Assembly (NCBI GenBank): GCA_963971425.1
Contig: OZ020523.1
Span: 10,660,867 to 10,724,866, forward strand
Length of the DNA: 64,000 nt
Direction: 5' to 3'
From: Bryoerythrophyllum caledonicum
Lineage: Eukaryota > Streptophyta > Bryopsida > Pottiales > Pottiaceae
Shown: positions 47,628 to 59,313 of the stretch, piece after piece
Layout of the letters: the number at the start of each line of letters is the position of its first letter
Position numbering within the stretch: position 1 is the stretch's first letter
The notes under the pieces: model-generated
The model's database searches: none
Told to the model about the DNA's origin: nothing
Seen by the model: the letters and a program-made list of their open reading frames with translations, nothing else
Position numbers and translations under genes: made by a program

Positions 47628-49200
47628 GAGGAGGGCCTGATAGTCCGTCCAATGGACAACAAATGAGGAGGTCAGCCGAGGTCATCTGAGGTCTCCCGTT
47701 GCTCTCGCTCCGCTCCGCTCTCCCTACCCATCGCTCTCACCCTCTGCACCTCTCCGCCTCCGCTCTGTCAACCTCTGTGCTTCGAATTATCAACCTCCGT
47801 GCAGAACAACCTCTTCTCATCTCTCCATTGTCCTCCAATGTGAGCTCTGTTCATCTCTCTCAACAGCCCCCTCTGCCTCAACAGTACCGCCCGCATCCTC
47901 AACCTCCACGCCTCACCGCCTCCGCCTCTCCGTTGTCTCCGCGCCCCTTCACAGCAACTCACCCACTCCAATTTGCAGGTAAACCATTTATCTTTTCCAT
48001 GCTTGGCAGTATTTCTAGCACATAAGTTCTTGGGTGTTAAGTTTATGGTATTTTTGTTGCATTTTCAAGGGTTGGTTGCCTTGATTGGTATTGGGCGCAA
48101 CATGGTGAGGCACCTCGAGATTCTGCTGCGCCACGTTGTGCAGTTGTCAAAAATTGTCCTACTACACAGGGTTCGACTTCGTAAACATATTTCTGTTGCA
48201 TAGTATTTTTGAAAATCTCTTATTAAAGTCGCCTTGTCTGTATGGGAGATTCAACAGCTGCAGCTTAGGGTCCCCAATCTTGTGTATTCCGTTATCTTTT
48301 CCAGGTGGATGTTCGTGATGAAATATCACCGTCAAATTTTAATGGGGTTTTGGTGCCAGGTTTAGGGTTTTGTTGATTAGGTTCACTTGTTGGTTCACCG
48401 ATTGCAGGAGATCTGAACGCAAGGATTTCAAGTCTCATTTAACTTGGCCTTATCAAATTTAGGAGCTTCGACAAATTCAGGAGCTTGGACTAGCTTGTTG
48501 TGCCTGTGTTTTACATTTCATTCTGCTCTTTCAAGTGAGCATCAAACCTTCTGACTGTATTTGTGATTGCCGACCTCTGTAATGTGAATCTTTCATTGCT
48601 TTACTAAGGTTTGTGTCATCATGCGTAGTAGAGGATTCTTTGAGTGGAATTGTTGTGTAGATTTTGTTGAATGAGTTTTTAGTTGTTATTTGGGATTTGT
48701 TTGGAATGGAGTATGTGTTGTTGTTGATTGTTGGTTTGGTTGTGTCGTCGCTGATAGTGGTCCTACAATCTCGCCACAATTTTATTAAATTTTTCAAAAA
48801 AATTAAAAAATTATTTATTTTTAAAATTTAACTAATTTTGTAATTGATCTTCTGAAATTTTCTTCGCATTTCTATTTCTTATTGATAGCACTTGGGTTCT
48901 TTATTTGCTATATGTTTTTTGAAGTTGGATTTCTCATTTAGGGTTTAGGTTGCAGTTCGGTTTCCTAAGGATGGATGTTCTTTATCCCTACATTCTATGA
49001 TGGATATTGCCCTCTACATTACATATTTGCTAACTTCTTATTTTGCTCCTTAGGTATGATAAAGATGGCGATTTTTCCATATGTGTCAGAAGAGGTTGAG
49101 AATGCCTAGCAGTTTGTCAAGGAAGGTAGTAATTGGAGAAAGCTACAAAGGAAAGAAAAACCCTATGAGTGTTTGATTTAAAAAACTCTTTCAAAGAAGA
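47628..49200. other. Pyrimidine-rich then AT-rich sequence, possible 5' region of the decayed ORF
   Basis: 47690-47960 is C/T-rich with many 'cctctccg' motifs, as in some plant 5' leaders. 48530-48850 is AT-rich. A 108-codon frame at 47699-48025 begins with TTG and has low-complexity Ser/Pro/Leu content. No gene can be supported. Confidence 0.35.
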
Positions 49201-49241
49201 TTTGCAGGTTTGGCCGTATGCATACCGCCATCAATAATCTG

Positions 49242-50182
49242 ATCATCTTAGGGAAGCACATGGGAAGACATTGCCTGAGAAGAAGAGAGTGCCATGTTTA
49301 TCAACTATTATTCGAGGTAAGAAAAGAAAGCGTGTGAATTCTAAAAATATAAATTTGAAAGTCTTCAGGACCCGTTTCAAGAGAGCTCGTTTGGACCTTA
49401 ACAAGAAGATTGACCAGTGGACCACAAGGGCTGAGGAGGAGTGGCTGAAGCTTGAAAAGAAGGTATTTTTGGAGATCCAAGACAAGAAGACTTGCCCTAT
49501 TGTTGTTACACTTCTAAGAAAAAGAACCATGGAGATTCTTGGAGTTTCAGACTGTGGTGTAAGTATTTTAGATTTCAAAAAATGTTATGCTCTTCATGAT
49601 TGTGATAAATTTGCAAATTTGGTGCTTCCTGCTCTAAAAAAATTGAAGAGTATCACTAAGGAAATGAAGAAACTCTTCAAGGATTTGAAATAGAAAGATA
49701 ATCAATGGTTTTGTAGGGGATTAAAAAAGGACGTTATGGATTCACATCACCACAAAGTCTTATTTCTTGTGTAAGTCATTTCCTTGCATTATTTTCTCAT
49801 TTGATGCATTTTAAATTGTTATGTTTGTTGTATTTTGATTTAGTGATACTAACCAATATTTAAATGTATTTTTTTTTTGCACAGGCTAAAAGAGGGGAAG
49901 GATAAATGGATTGCAAGGTATGTGGGATTGTGCAAAGACATCTATGCTTTGCAAAATGCAACTCGTATGGATCGGCTTGAAGTTCCAGGTGAGGCTTATA
50001 GAGCTGCTCATTCTATAATCGATATAGAGAATATTCATGAAGACAATGAAGAGGTAGAGGAGGTCAATGAGGTTGAAAATGATAGTGAAAGCAAAAATGA
50101 TGGTACTATTGAGAGTGACAATGAGAGTAATAATGGGAGTGATAGTATTAATGACAATGCTATTCATGAAGATGATGAGTGA
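49242..50182 (+). pseudogene. Decayed two-exon ORF of unknown function
   Basis: The exon 49242-49770 joins cleanly (phase 2; GTAAGT at 49771, AG at 49883-49884) to exon 49885-50182, giving ...HHHKVLFLV-LKEGKDKWIARYV. A single TAG at 49691-49693 interrupts the first exon after MKKLFKDLK; beyond it the frame stays open and continues into exon 2. The first exon is Lys/Arg-rich (RGKKRKRVN) and the C-terminus is a long acidic, Asn/Ser-rich tail. Upstream fragments suggest frame changes near 49190-49240. No domain is recognised. It may be a worn transposase-linked gene. Confidence 0.45.
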
Positions 50183-50490
50183 ATAGACCAAATTTTTTTA
50201 TTTACGTATTTGCAATAGAATTGTATTTAAAAGATGTTGTAATGAATATATTGAAACTGTTTACTTGTCAACACTTGAATTGCATGGCATACTTTATGCT
50301 TAAATTTTGGTATACAAACTCATTTCTAGTTTTCTGATTGTGTTGATGGTTGAATTATCTTCTTGTAGACCACTAATGGTTAGATCATGTAGAACAATAC
50401 CATAACGCATTGATATATAATTTTGTTCATGTTAATATGTTTGTACTAAGAATCTCAAAACTCATACAATTTCATTGTCTTTTTTCAAAA

Positions 50491-50740
50491 TCCATCATGA
50501 AGTATCATATTCAAATATGATAAGCAATAGCCATCGCGGTGGCCCCTATTTCATATACAAGTATCCCTGGTCTTCAATGGAAACTTAAAAAATACTCATC
50601 ACCATTTTCCAATATCCATCATGAAGTATCATCTTGAAATATCATGGGCAATATCCATCGCCATGGCCGCATCCTTGGATGCAAGTATTGTTGGTGCTTA
50701 ATGGAGACTTCGGAAATACCCATCGCCGATTAATATTTCA
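50491..50740. repeat. Imperfect tandem duplication, about 124-bp unit
   Basis: 'tccatcatgaagtatcat' starts at 50491 and 50615. Both units continue with 'caata.ccatcgc.gtggcc' and 'caagtat.cctggt.cttaatgg'. It is non-coding. Confidence 0.8.
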
Positions 50741-51387
50741 CACCACAAGGTACCTATATTTTCCAATTATACCATACACATGCAATATATACACTACCAA
50801 TATTATTTGACTTTTTCATGTTCTATGAATTGTATTGATAAATTTTGAAAATAAAATAAAATAAATTCAAATGCCTATGTATAATAAAAAAATAGAAGAA
50901 CATAAATGATATGAATAAAAAGGAAATAAGAATAGTTTATGGTTAAAAATGAAAAACCAACAAAATACAAGGAGAGTGAAAAATAATACCCTTTATAAAT
51001 CCTTGATAATATCCTTTTTTAATCCATCAAAAACTTTCTATGGTCCTCATCTTTTTTGACATGTCTTAATAATTGAATATATATGTAAAACATAAGATCA
51101 GAATGAAAAGGAAAATTATAGGTCAAGAGAAGAACACATACCTCATAGAATGATCACTTTGCACTCAACTTTGTAATTCCCAAATGAAAATAAAACTAGT
51201 GTGTTTCTAAGGATATGGCTTTGCATTCAAAACCCTAATCCATCCTTGTTGTTGATTGCTTTCCAAATTATTTTCTAATTATGGAATATTTGATGGTACT
51301 TACAATTTTAAATGTGCAAGAAGAAAATAAGGGACAAGGTCTTATTTAGTTTTCAAATTATGTCCACTACATTCTTCTTGTAAATAT
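50741..51387. other. AT-rich non-coding stretch
   Basis: Stops occur in all frames and there are long A-rich runs at 50840-50970. Nothing recognisable is seen. The right edge is the LINE target site (GGGGATGGTAG at 51388). Confidence 0.45.
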
Positions 51388-51398
51388 GGGGATGGTAG

Positions 51399-53948
51399 CA
51401 AAATAGTTATTACCTAAATATCATACAAATACACCACCACCAAGCACAACCTCGAGATAGAAGATTTGTCACACCACCCTTTATTACCCCCCTTCTTAAT
51501 ATCTCTACAACTGAATGCAACCCAGAAACGGACATCCGAACACAAACAAATACAATCAAAATACAACAAGACAATGCCCACATATACGAAGGTAATGGTA
51601 GACATCTAATAACCATACCACTTGCTAGACTAAAATGGCTGTGGAACCAATATCACAACGCACTACTAACCCCCATTAACATCGAACCAATACCCCAAAC
51701 ATTCGAAACCGAAATTGTTTGGCTATACCAAAGATATAACTACCGAATACCCAAAAATGACCCCCTCAAAAATGCACACTACACATTACCCGATCCTATC
51801 TTAGACTACCTTATTACATCCCTAAATATCACACATTCATACTTCTCATCCCCCGTTACATGCTCCACAAAAATCTCAAAATTTTACTCTCCATTCGAAC
51901 GCAATAAGATTTTTGGGTCTCTTGGAAAAGCCTTTGATTATAAGTGGAGTGGAATAGGCCTCGCACACCCTCACAACGAAAAAGAAACACAACAAGCACT
52001 ACATTGGGCACGCCTAGCGGCAAATAATGACCCCAACGACAATATCACCATTATTATCACTTCCGACACTCATTGGTACCACAACCCTAACCCACACTTA
52101 GGCCCATTCCCGGACTCCCACATCATAGTACTATTTGAAGCCGACTCCATGACTTACAAAGAACCCACTAGACCACCGCAAATACAAACACCCCGCCTTG
52201 AACCAGCAACCCTACGTATCCTATGTATACACCAACAAACTCGTGAAATAGGTAATCTAGAAAACCTCACTCACCTCACTTTGATAGCAAAAAATCTAAA
52301 CATTAACAAGGTATACACCGCAATTGCCCTCCCCACACCCATCTCAACCCGTGTAAACCGCAACAAAAAATGGTCTAAAACCCCCCACACAAACATCTCC
52401 ACATCAACAATTACCGAATTAAGCCTCCCCCTCTCTTACTACCAAATTAATATGGACCTCAAATTTGACCCCAACTTTAGCTACTACACTGATGGCTCTT
52501 TCAAAGAACCAACCGAAGTAAGCCCGGGGCACTGGCACCGAGAGAAAGCCGGTTATGGGATATACAACTCTACCAAACAAATTAAATTAGGTAAAAGACT
52601 ACATGGACTCCAGAATATTCTGAGAGCCGAAATGATGGCTATACACAAAACCCTTAAAATAATCACCACTCAGTATCCAAACGAACCGGCTCACATTTTT
52701 ACAGATTGCATAAATGTACTATACCTCCTTAATACACATATTAAACATCCTACTTCACACAATAGTCACCCGGATAAAACTATCCTTACATCTATGGTAG
52801 AAATGCTCCAAAAGCGTACACAGATTACTACACTCCATAAAGTTCGTGCTCATGCTAATATCGGCGGCAATGAACAAGCCGACAAACTAGCAAAGGAAGG
52901 AAGAGAAAAAACCCACAAGAATGCCAAACACCCATATGAACACGCCTATGCCACCCCATATTACTTCCATAGATATGAATGGCCCTCTATGAGTGAAACT
53001 CCCGATAAAGGCCCCGTACGATTCTTGGACAAATACCTCAAAAAACATGATCTTGTAAATAACCTAGAAAAACTTACAGAAAACTTCCCCAATATTGATA
53101 AATGGACTGGCAACCCAAACATTCATAATGTACTATCCAATAATTTCTGGAAAAACCCCACTATAACGGATCCACAAATCACATGCCTAATCAAATTCCG
53201 CACCGGGCAATACATGGGCAATGCCCGCAAACAACTCTTCTTTGGAATAGAAAGATTCCCTAAAATTACATGTCCAATTTGCAACACCACGGACCCAGAC
53301 ACATGGCTACATGTCTTACTCCAGTGCCAAAACCCCCATATACACTCACTAATTGTTAAAAGACATAACAAAGCCGTATGGGCTATACGTAAACTACTTA
53401 TATCATCAACCAAATCCCGATGTTTCATTCTCATGAATGCCGGAACCTTTAATGACAACCCACAAGAAAACACGGTCCCTCCTTGGCTATTACCCTGCAT
53501 CTGTCATACTCAAAGATGCCACTGTAATGCAAGATTCAAACCGGACCTATTATGTGTTAGAGGACTATCATACAAAGACCCCCCACCAAACCATATAGAC
53601 CCTAGTCTCACCATCCAATTTATTGAATTCACATATTGCAATGATAGATTCTCTCCGGACACTATTGCAAACAAAACAAATAAATACCAACCACTACTTG
53701 AAGATATTCAAGCACTGGGATGGAAAGTAGACCCCCTCATTGTCATCACCGCGGGTGCTAGAGCCACCACCTTCATCCCCTCAATGACAACCCTTGAAGA
53801 AACATTTAAAATCCCCATCACTTCAATCAAAACCACCTTTTCAAATATTAACACTATTGCAATTCAACATGCTATGTCGATACTCCTACATAAACGTAAA
53901 CTTGAAAACAACCAACCCCTACCCGACGCTTCAAACCCCCCTTTATAG
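51399..53948 (+). CDS. C-terminal 849 residues of a LINE polyprotein: RNase H, CCHC zinc motif, PD-(D/E)XK-like end
   Basis: The frame has no ATG at its 5' edge because the element is truncated; the first ATG is at 52149. Counting from that Met, RNase H spans about 110-255 with DEDD residues Asp115 (YTDGS), Glu161, Asp186 (FTDC) and Asp245 (EQADKLAKE). A zinc motif Cys375-x2-Cys378-x9-His388-x4-Cys393 follows, as in many non-LTR elements. The C-terminal part has Pro465-Asp466, then Glu493 in IEFTY and Lys509/Lys512-Tyr513, the pattern of the PD-(D/E)XK-like domain seen at the end of some LINE proteins. The reverse transcriptase is lost by truncation. The coding strand is rich in A and C and poor in G, unlike the NUA gene. 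Confidence 0.85.
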   Translation, partial: QNSYYLNIIQIHHHQAQPRDRRFVTPPFITPLLNISTTECNPETDIRTQTNTIKIQQDNAHIYEGNGRHLITIPLARLKWLWNQYHNALLTPINIEPIPQTFETEIVWLYQRYNYRIPKNDPLKNAHYTLPDPILDYLITSLNITHSYFSSPVTCSTKISKFYSPFERNKIFGSLGKAFDYKWSGIGLAHPHNEKETQQALHWARLAANNDPNDNITIIITSDTHWYHNPNPHLGPFPDSHIIVLFEADSMTYKEPTRPPQIQTPRLEPATLRILCIHQQTREIGNLENLTHLTLIAKNLNINKVYTAIALPTPISTRVNRNKKWSKTPHTNISTSTITELSLPLSYYQINMDLKFDPNFSYYTDGSFKEPTEVSPGHWHREKAGYGIYNSTKQIKLGKRLHGLQNILRAEMMAIHKTLKIITTQYPNEPAHIFTDCINVLYLLNTHIKHPTSHNSHPDKTILTSMVEMLQKRTQITTLHKVRAHANIGGNEQADKLAKEGREKTHKNAKHPYEHAYATPYYFHRYEWPSMSETPDKGPVRFLDKYLKKHDLVNNLEKLTENFPNIDKWTGNPNIHNVLSNNFWKNPTITDPQITCLIKFRTGQYMGNARKQLFFGIERFPKITCPICNTTDPDTWLHVLLQCQNPHIHSLIVKRHNKAVWAIRKLLISSTKSRCFILMNAGTFNDNPQENTVPPWLLPCICHTQRCHCNARFKPDLLCVRGLSYKDPPPNHIDPSLTIQFIEFTYCNDRFSPDTIANKTNKYQPLLEDIQALGWKVDPLIVITAGARATTFIPSMTTLEETFKIPITSIKTTFSNINTIAIQHAMSILLHKRKLENNQPLPDASNPPL

Positions 53949-54197
53949 ATCTACAACCGCATTTGCATTTCACCGCACTTGCCCTCCCTCTTTTAGGACT
54001 TTTTTTATTTTTTTTATTTTTTATTTTTTTTTCTCTATTCTGGTTACTGGTTACTGGGTACATAGTGTCCACCCCCGGAAGGGGGAAGTAGTTCCATACT
54101 ACTAACCCATGCCCGGTGGGCATGGACTTAGTGGTGGAATGAACGGGCACTTCACTCACGCCGGCCCCCTTCGGGGACCAGCGTTCTTCTTCTTCTT
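51399..54197 (+). mobile_element. 5'-truncated LINE with (TTC)n tail and 11-12 bp target-site duplication
   Basis: The direct repeat (T)GGGGATGGTAG borders the insert at 51388-51398 and 54198-54208. The right border follows a (TTC)4 tail. Immediately after the left repeat a single reading frame begins and stays open to the stop at 53946-53948, as expected when target-primed reverse transcription stops early. The 3' UTR has T-rich tracts (54000-54035) and three GC hairpins (ccccggaaggggg, tgcccggtgggca, cccccttcgggg). The copy looks young because both duplication and frame are intact. Confidence 0.93.
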
Positions 54198-54208
54198 GGG
54201 GATGGTAG

Positions 54209-54659
54209 TTCTCCAAAGAATAACACATGTCCTTATTTCAATATTGTATTCAAAACTAAGTCCATCATGTGGAGAGGATGAATAAAGTGGCGCCCCATAT
54301 TAAGTGCTTCACTAAAAGACAAGAGAGACCATGTCCACCTACCTCACGTGCTCCTCTAGGGTTTGACCGGACTTAACCTTGGTTAGAGGCTTATGGGTTA
54401 AGGCTGTGATAAGAAAACGCAGCCATCATCCCTCACTACCATCTATGGGAGGACAAATGAGGGGGCCAATTCTCCCTCCCCGACCAAAAGTGGGTGACAA
54501 TGGGAGTGTGCTCCCAGGAGCTGGATGCGAAGCCCCCTGCCTAACTTCTAGGTGCCTAAGTTTGTAGTAGTGAAACGTATTGGAAGCAACTTTATAATCA
54601 TTGGATAATATTATTTTATTGGTTGTTGATGAGATAGAAGCAAACAAAAATGTTGCAAT
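54209..54659. other. Intergenic between LINE and next element
   Basis: No repeat ends or gene structure could be assigned. Short open frames on both strands (around 54379-54647) overlap and have no recognisable content. Confidence 0.35.
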
Positions 54660-54663
54660 CTAA

Positions 54664-55588
54664 CCCCTAAAGGACCACGACCACTTTCGCTCTAAAACCA
54701 GTCCAAAACTGCCACTGTCCAAAAGAGACATGAAAATCACATCTTAAAGTGAATTTTGGATTTTCAACCGTAAGAACTTAAAAAAGACATCTATATAAAC
54801 ATGCCATAAAATTTTGGTTGCAATCCACCGCACAGATTGATAGACTTTAGTGTTTGAAGTCAAAACAATGGTTCAAGTTCTTCCCTGCATTAATAGATCA
54901 GCAGACTTTGACTTCACTTTGTATCAAATTTTTGCATTGTACAAGGTCTAAATCCTATACCATTGTCTTAAGCATGATGTTATTTCCCAGCACACCAATT
55001 TTTAGAGGTAAAAAAGGGGTGTAGCATATTCAAAACAAGTGTGCAAGGAGTGGAGGTTCAAAAATTGTCATTTCACGTTTTATTTTTTTGTGAACAACGT
55101 ATGTATTCAAATGATAAATCCAAACGGTCAATAAGAAGGTTTGCACCATATATTGTTTTTGAAAAAATAAAAAGTGAAAAATATGAAGATCTCTAGGTTT
55201 TATGTAGAAAAGATGAAGTTTTTTTCCCCGTTGCCCGACAATGTGTGAAAATGTTTGACTTGGAATATAATGCCTTTTTACACTAAAGACAAGATTTTTT
55301 TTTGAAAATTTCCTGAAAAGGAAATATTCTTTATATGTGTGAAAAATCTCAATGTCAATAGAAACTTTTGTCAAAAATTTTGGAGGTGCCCGGTCTCCCT
55401 ACTTTTGGCTTTAAGCGGTACTAACTTTCAAACCAGAAATCCAAAAAATAAAATAAAAATATGTCCACGAAGCTCTTATCAGAGGCAATCTAGAATAAAA
55501 ATTTCAGAGAAAAAGATTTTTTTTTCGAATTTTAGGAACCTGCCCAAAATCAGAAATCCCCCCGAAGGAGACTCTGGTCCTTTAGGGG
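54664..55588. mobile_element. TTAACCCC-family element with CTAA duplication
   Basis: The ends CCCCTAAAGGACC (54664) and GGTCCTTTAGGGG (to 55588) are perfect complements, flanked by CTAA at 54660-54663 and 55589-55592. The interior shares landmarks with 57398-58343. A one-base variant of the TTAA target fits piggyBac-like insertion. The ORFs on both strands are not conserved between copies and are not called. Confidence 0.82.
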
Positions 55589-55592
55589 CTAA

Positions 55593-57393
55593 ACAAGGGA
55601 CATGCTTGAACACTACAATCACCTCCAGCTCCAAATACCTCGTCAACATTGTAGATCTACATAGTAAAGGAATTGTTGTTGAGCTATCACAGGACCATTC
55701 TCTACTAGGGTTCAATTTCTCTTCACAAAATGAAACTGATACTTTGAGAGTTTGTTCGGTCAAGATATAGAAAAATGCTCTAATAAATCGTGTGAAGCTG
55801 CATCAGGAGATCATGAATTTGAATGCTTATCTGATTAGGCTTATTCATTTGCAACGCCAACCCTACATCTAGCTCGAGCTGTGCACGTTGCCTCGGTTGA
55901 ATGAGTGGTAATGGGATGGACATGGGTTGGACATACCCCAATTTTATAAGCATGGTTATAGGATTTGGTTGGTTATGGAGGGCTTACCTTATTTGATTTG
56001 AAGAATAACTACACAAGGAATTTGAGCATCATTTTATATTGTTAGATTATTAATTTGAAGATATAAAATTGCACAAATAATAGTCAATTTGTAGTGGACC
56101 TCCAAAAACATCCTTTCTTTTTTAAAGTATGTCGGTGCTACAACATGAATTTCTAGTGGATTGTTTGCTTACGCTCACAGAACTTTTCTCATTTTGAACA
56201 AGTTTCTATGATGCCCATTTTTATCACAAATTTTTGAACATTTACTTGAAGATGTGACACAGTTGTGGTTTTATGGAAAAATAACTTTATTCCACACTAG
56301 ACTTCCAAAACCTACCTCATGAAGAATTTATCGTACTTTAGCCATTTATAACCTTTTTGCTAGATCCTTTTACAAACATCCAGAACTTTTGTACAAATAT
56401 TTGATACTGTTGTAACAAAGAAATACCTTTGATTCATTTGAACATGAATGAGACGTTCTTATACAGTAGCATTGAGGATAATAAAAAAGCATCTTTTCCA
56501 CATGAAAATTAGAGATTTTGATATGCTGACTTTTCTCAAGTGGTCCTGCCAACTTTAATTTTCATATAAAAAATAGGAGGATTTTCTACACATTAAGGTT
56601 GTTTATGAACTTTGAGAGTCTTTGTAACCCTCCAAATGTCCAAGATATGCAAGTAACATATCATTAATGAAGTATCCTTGTCTATTTTTATATTGAAAAA
56701 CTTACAAACCTTGCATGGGGAAATTATGTAAGAAACTTCAGGTTTTGAATTCAATGCCTGTATAAATATACCCAATAAATGAACCAATAGATCCTACATG
56801 TGTGGAGGTACCTTGAAATCCAATCATCATATGAATATTTTATTTGAAGAATAAATGTTTGAGTCACTTGAGCTTCATTTTACATGGCAAGATTCTTGTG
56901 TAGAAAAATCTATTCTACAAATGATAACTAATTTGCAATGGACTTCCAACAACTTACTTTTCCATAAAGCTCATGGGTGCTTAAAAAAATATAAACTCCT
57001 AGAGAATCATTTGCTCCGTGTAAGATTTTTGACATTTTGAACAAGGTCATATCATGTCCATTTTCAGCCCAAAATTTTTAACAAATTTTTAAAGATGCGG
57101 CACATTTTTTATGATTAGTAATTTCATAGCAATATCATCCTTTTTCGTGCTCAACCTCCAGAAAGCAACTATGCTATCCTATAATGAATTTGTTGAACTG
57201 CAGCCTACTCTGTAATCTTTGGTGAATCCTTCTTTTTGCATTGAAATTTCATACAACGTGTATGATATTATTGTACAATAGATTGAAAAAATTGTATCCT
57301 TGATTCAGATGAAATATTTTTATGGATTAGGCGTATCCATTCAATGTACTATATATATGGAATAAGACATGTCTGATATACATACGGGGTCAC
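55593..57393. other. AT-rich DNA with a diverged direct repeat of about 847 bp spacing
   Basis: Sequence from about 55998 ('ttgaagaataactacac') resembles that from about 56845 ('ttgaagaataaatgttt') in order: 'cattttacat', 'aatttg.a.tggacttcca' and later 'acttttctcattttgaacaag'. No gene is visible. Confidence 0.45.
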
Positions 57394-57397
57394 TTAA

Positions 57398-58343
57398 CCC
57401 CTAAAGGACCAAGTGTCCAGAAAGGTCCATTTTGAAAGTTTGGTCAAGTTCCTATGGTGTCAATTTCCAACATTCTTCTTTGAAATCTTTACTATAGAAA
57501 GACATTACCAAGACCTTAGTGGGAAAACAATTTTTTCCTAAATTAGACATTTGATGAAAAAGTTATAGGGTTTTGAATTTTAAATGGGGAGAACGGGCAC
57601 CTCGGGCACCTCCAAAAACTTTTCATAAGACACTCTATTGAAAGTGAGCTTTTCAGTACTTGCAAGTAATATTATTTCCCTTCATATTGTCAAAAAAAAA
57701 TTCTTGTCTTTAGTGAAAAATAGCATACAAACCCAAGTCAAACATTTTCACACATTGTCACTCATTGTCGGGCAAGGTACCAAAAAAACTTCTTCTTTTC
57801 CACATAAAACCTAGAGATCTTCATATTTTTCACTTTTTATTTTTTCCACATCAATATGTAATGTAAACCTTCATATTAACCATTCGGATTATCAATCGAA
57901 AACATATTAAGTTCAAAAAAAAATAAAGTGTGAATTAACAAATTTTGAGCCTCCACTCCTTGCACACTTGTTTTGAATATGCTACACCCGGTCTCTACCT
58001 CTAAAAATTGGTGTGTAAGGAGCTAACATCATGCTTAACAAGATGGTAATAGATTTAGACCTTTTGTAGTGAAATTTTTTGACACCAACTGAAGTCAAAG
58101 TCTGCTGATCCACTAAACGCAGGGAAGAAAATGAACCATTTGCTTGACTTCAAACACTATAATCTTTCAATCCGTGCGGTCAAAGTTTATGAAGTTTTGT
58201 ACATGTATTACTTAATAAGCCTTTATTGAGATCCTACGGTCAGAACTAAAAATCAAAGTTTTTGTTACCCTCTTTATTCATTGCACTAGAATCCATTAAT
58301 TTTGAAGTGTTTTTGGTGTAAAACTGTCTTGGTACCGTGGGGG
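57398..58343. mobile_element. TTAA-flanked element, 946 bp, family type copy
   Basis: TTAA lies at 57394-57397 and 58344-58347. The ends CCCCTAAAGGACCAAG and CTTGGTACCGTGGGGG pair at most positions. It is almost identical, in reverse, to 38693-39645. There is no ORF, so it needs a transposase in trans. Confidence 0.85.
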
Positions 58344-58639
58344 TTAAGGGTATGACTTTGAATGACATAATCATCACTATAGCTAGCTTGGTGAAATTTA
58401 ATTACCTCTTGTGTACTGGCTTTGCCGTCAATTTAAGCGTCTGCATTATTTGAACAGGAAATGATATTGAGAACGTTGAGCAGAAGAATGAGTGGTTGTG
58501 TCCATCAAGTTGGATCAAGTTGTGGGTTCGTGCACATGTGAGAGAAGATCAAAACTGACCAAAAGAAGTGTGAAGTAATGAAGAATCATGTCAAACACTT
58601 GGCTCATGCACACAAGAAAGCAGATTAGGTCTGAATTAA

Positions 58640-59028
58640 CCCTTAAAGGTCAGAGAAGCCACATTTTGGTTGCAACATGATGTTTTTTGTGTATTTGACA
58701 TACAAGGTGTAAGAATTGATGTATACAATAGTTACAAAAGTTTGTATTTGTGTACAGCCCAATCCAATGACACATGACAATTTTAATTTAAATTATTTTT
58801 GCACCTACTATATGCTTGAGAAGTTACAAAATGGTCATGTATTCTACATGTATGGTGTTGTATTTGGGCATGATAAAGTTCAGATATTGAGATGACCTCC
58901 AAATGAAAGATATTAGTTGAAGAATCTTTAATCCGAAGGTGTTAGTCTTGCTCAACTTTAATACATATTTTGTATGTTTATAGTAATATACTTAACCATA
59001 TTTATGGTCCTCCACTCACCTTTAAGGG
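58640..59028. mobile_element. Short TTAA-flanked MITE
   Basis: CCCTTAAAGGT (58640) and ACCTTTAAGGG (to 59028) form the ends; TTAA lies at 58636-58639 and 59029-59032. The right-hand TTAA is shared with the start of the next, inverted relative (CCCTTAAATG at 59033). Interior motifs such as 'ccaaatgaaagat' recur in complement in that neighbour. Confidence 0.8.
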
Positions 59029-59032
59029 TTAA

Positions 59033-59290
59033 CCCTTAAATGTTAGTCGGGAACCGTACATATTGGCAAGTATATTACACTGTAGAATACAAATAATATA
59101 TCAAAGTTTAGCAAGTCTTACACCTTTGGGCTGAAGATTCTTCAATTGACATCTTTCATTTGGAGTTCATTTCAATATGTGAACCTTATCATGTTCAAAC
59201 ACGACACCATACATGTTGAATATTGCATTACCTAACACAAAAGTCAATTGAGACCGACTGCAACGCCTTGTAAGGTCCCTTAAGTTCACC
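59033..59290. mobile_element. Head-to-head relative of the preceding MITE, right end lost
   Basis: It starts CCCTTAAATGTTAGTCGG at 59033 and contains 'cacctttgggctgaagattc', also present at 60841 in a further relative (60753-60986, which starts CCCTTAAACGTCCG). The right end is not recognisable before the Tourist-like element at 59314. Confidence 0.55.
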
Positions 59291-59313
59291 TAAGCAAAAA
59301 CAACTAAGAATAA

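Noticed and set aside
53872..54228. Minus-strand ORF across the LINE 3' end
   Set aside because: It lies in the 3' UTR with hairpins and (TTC)n, which leave the reverse strand open; it is not a gene.
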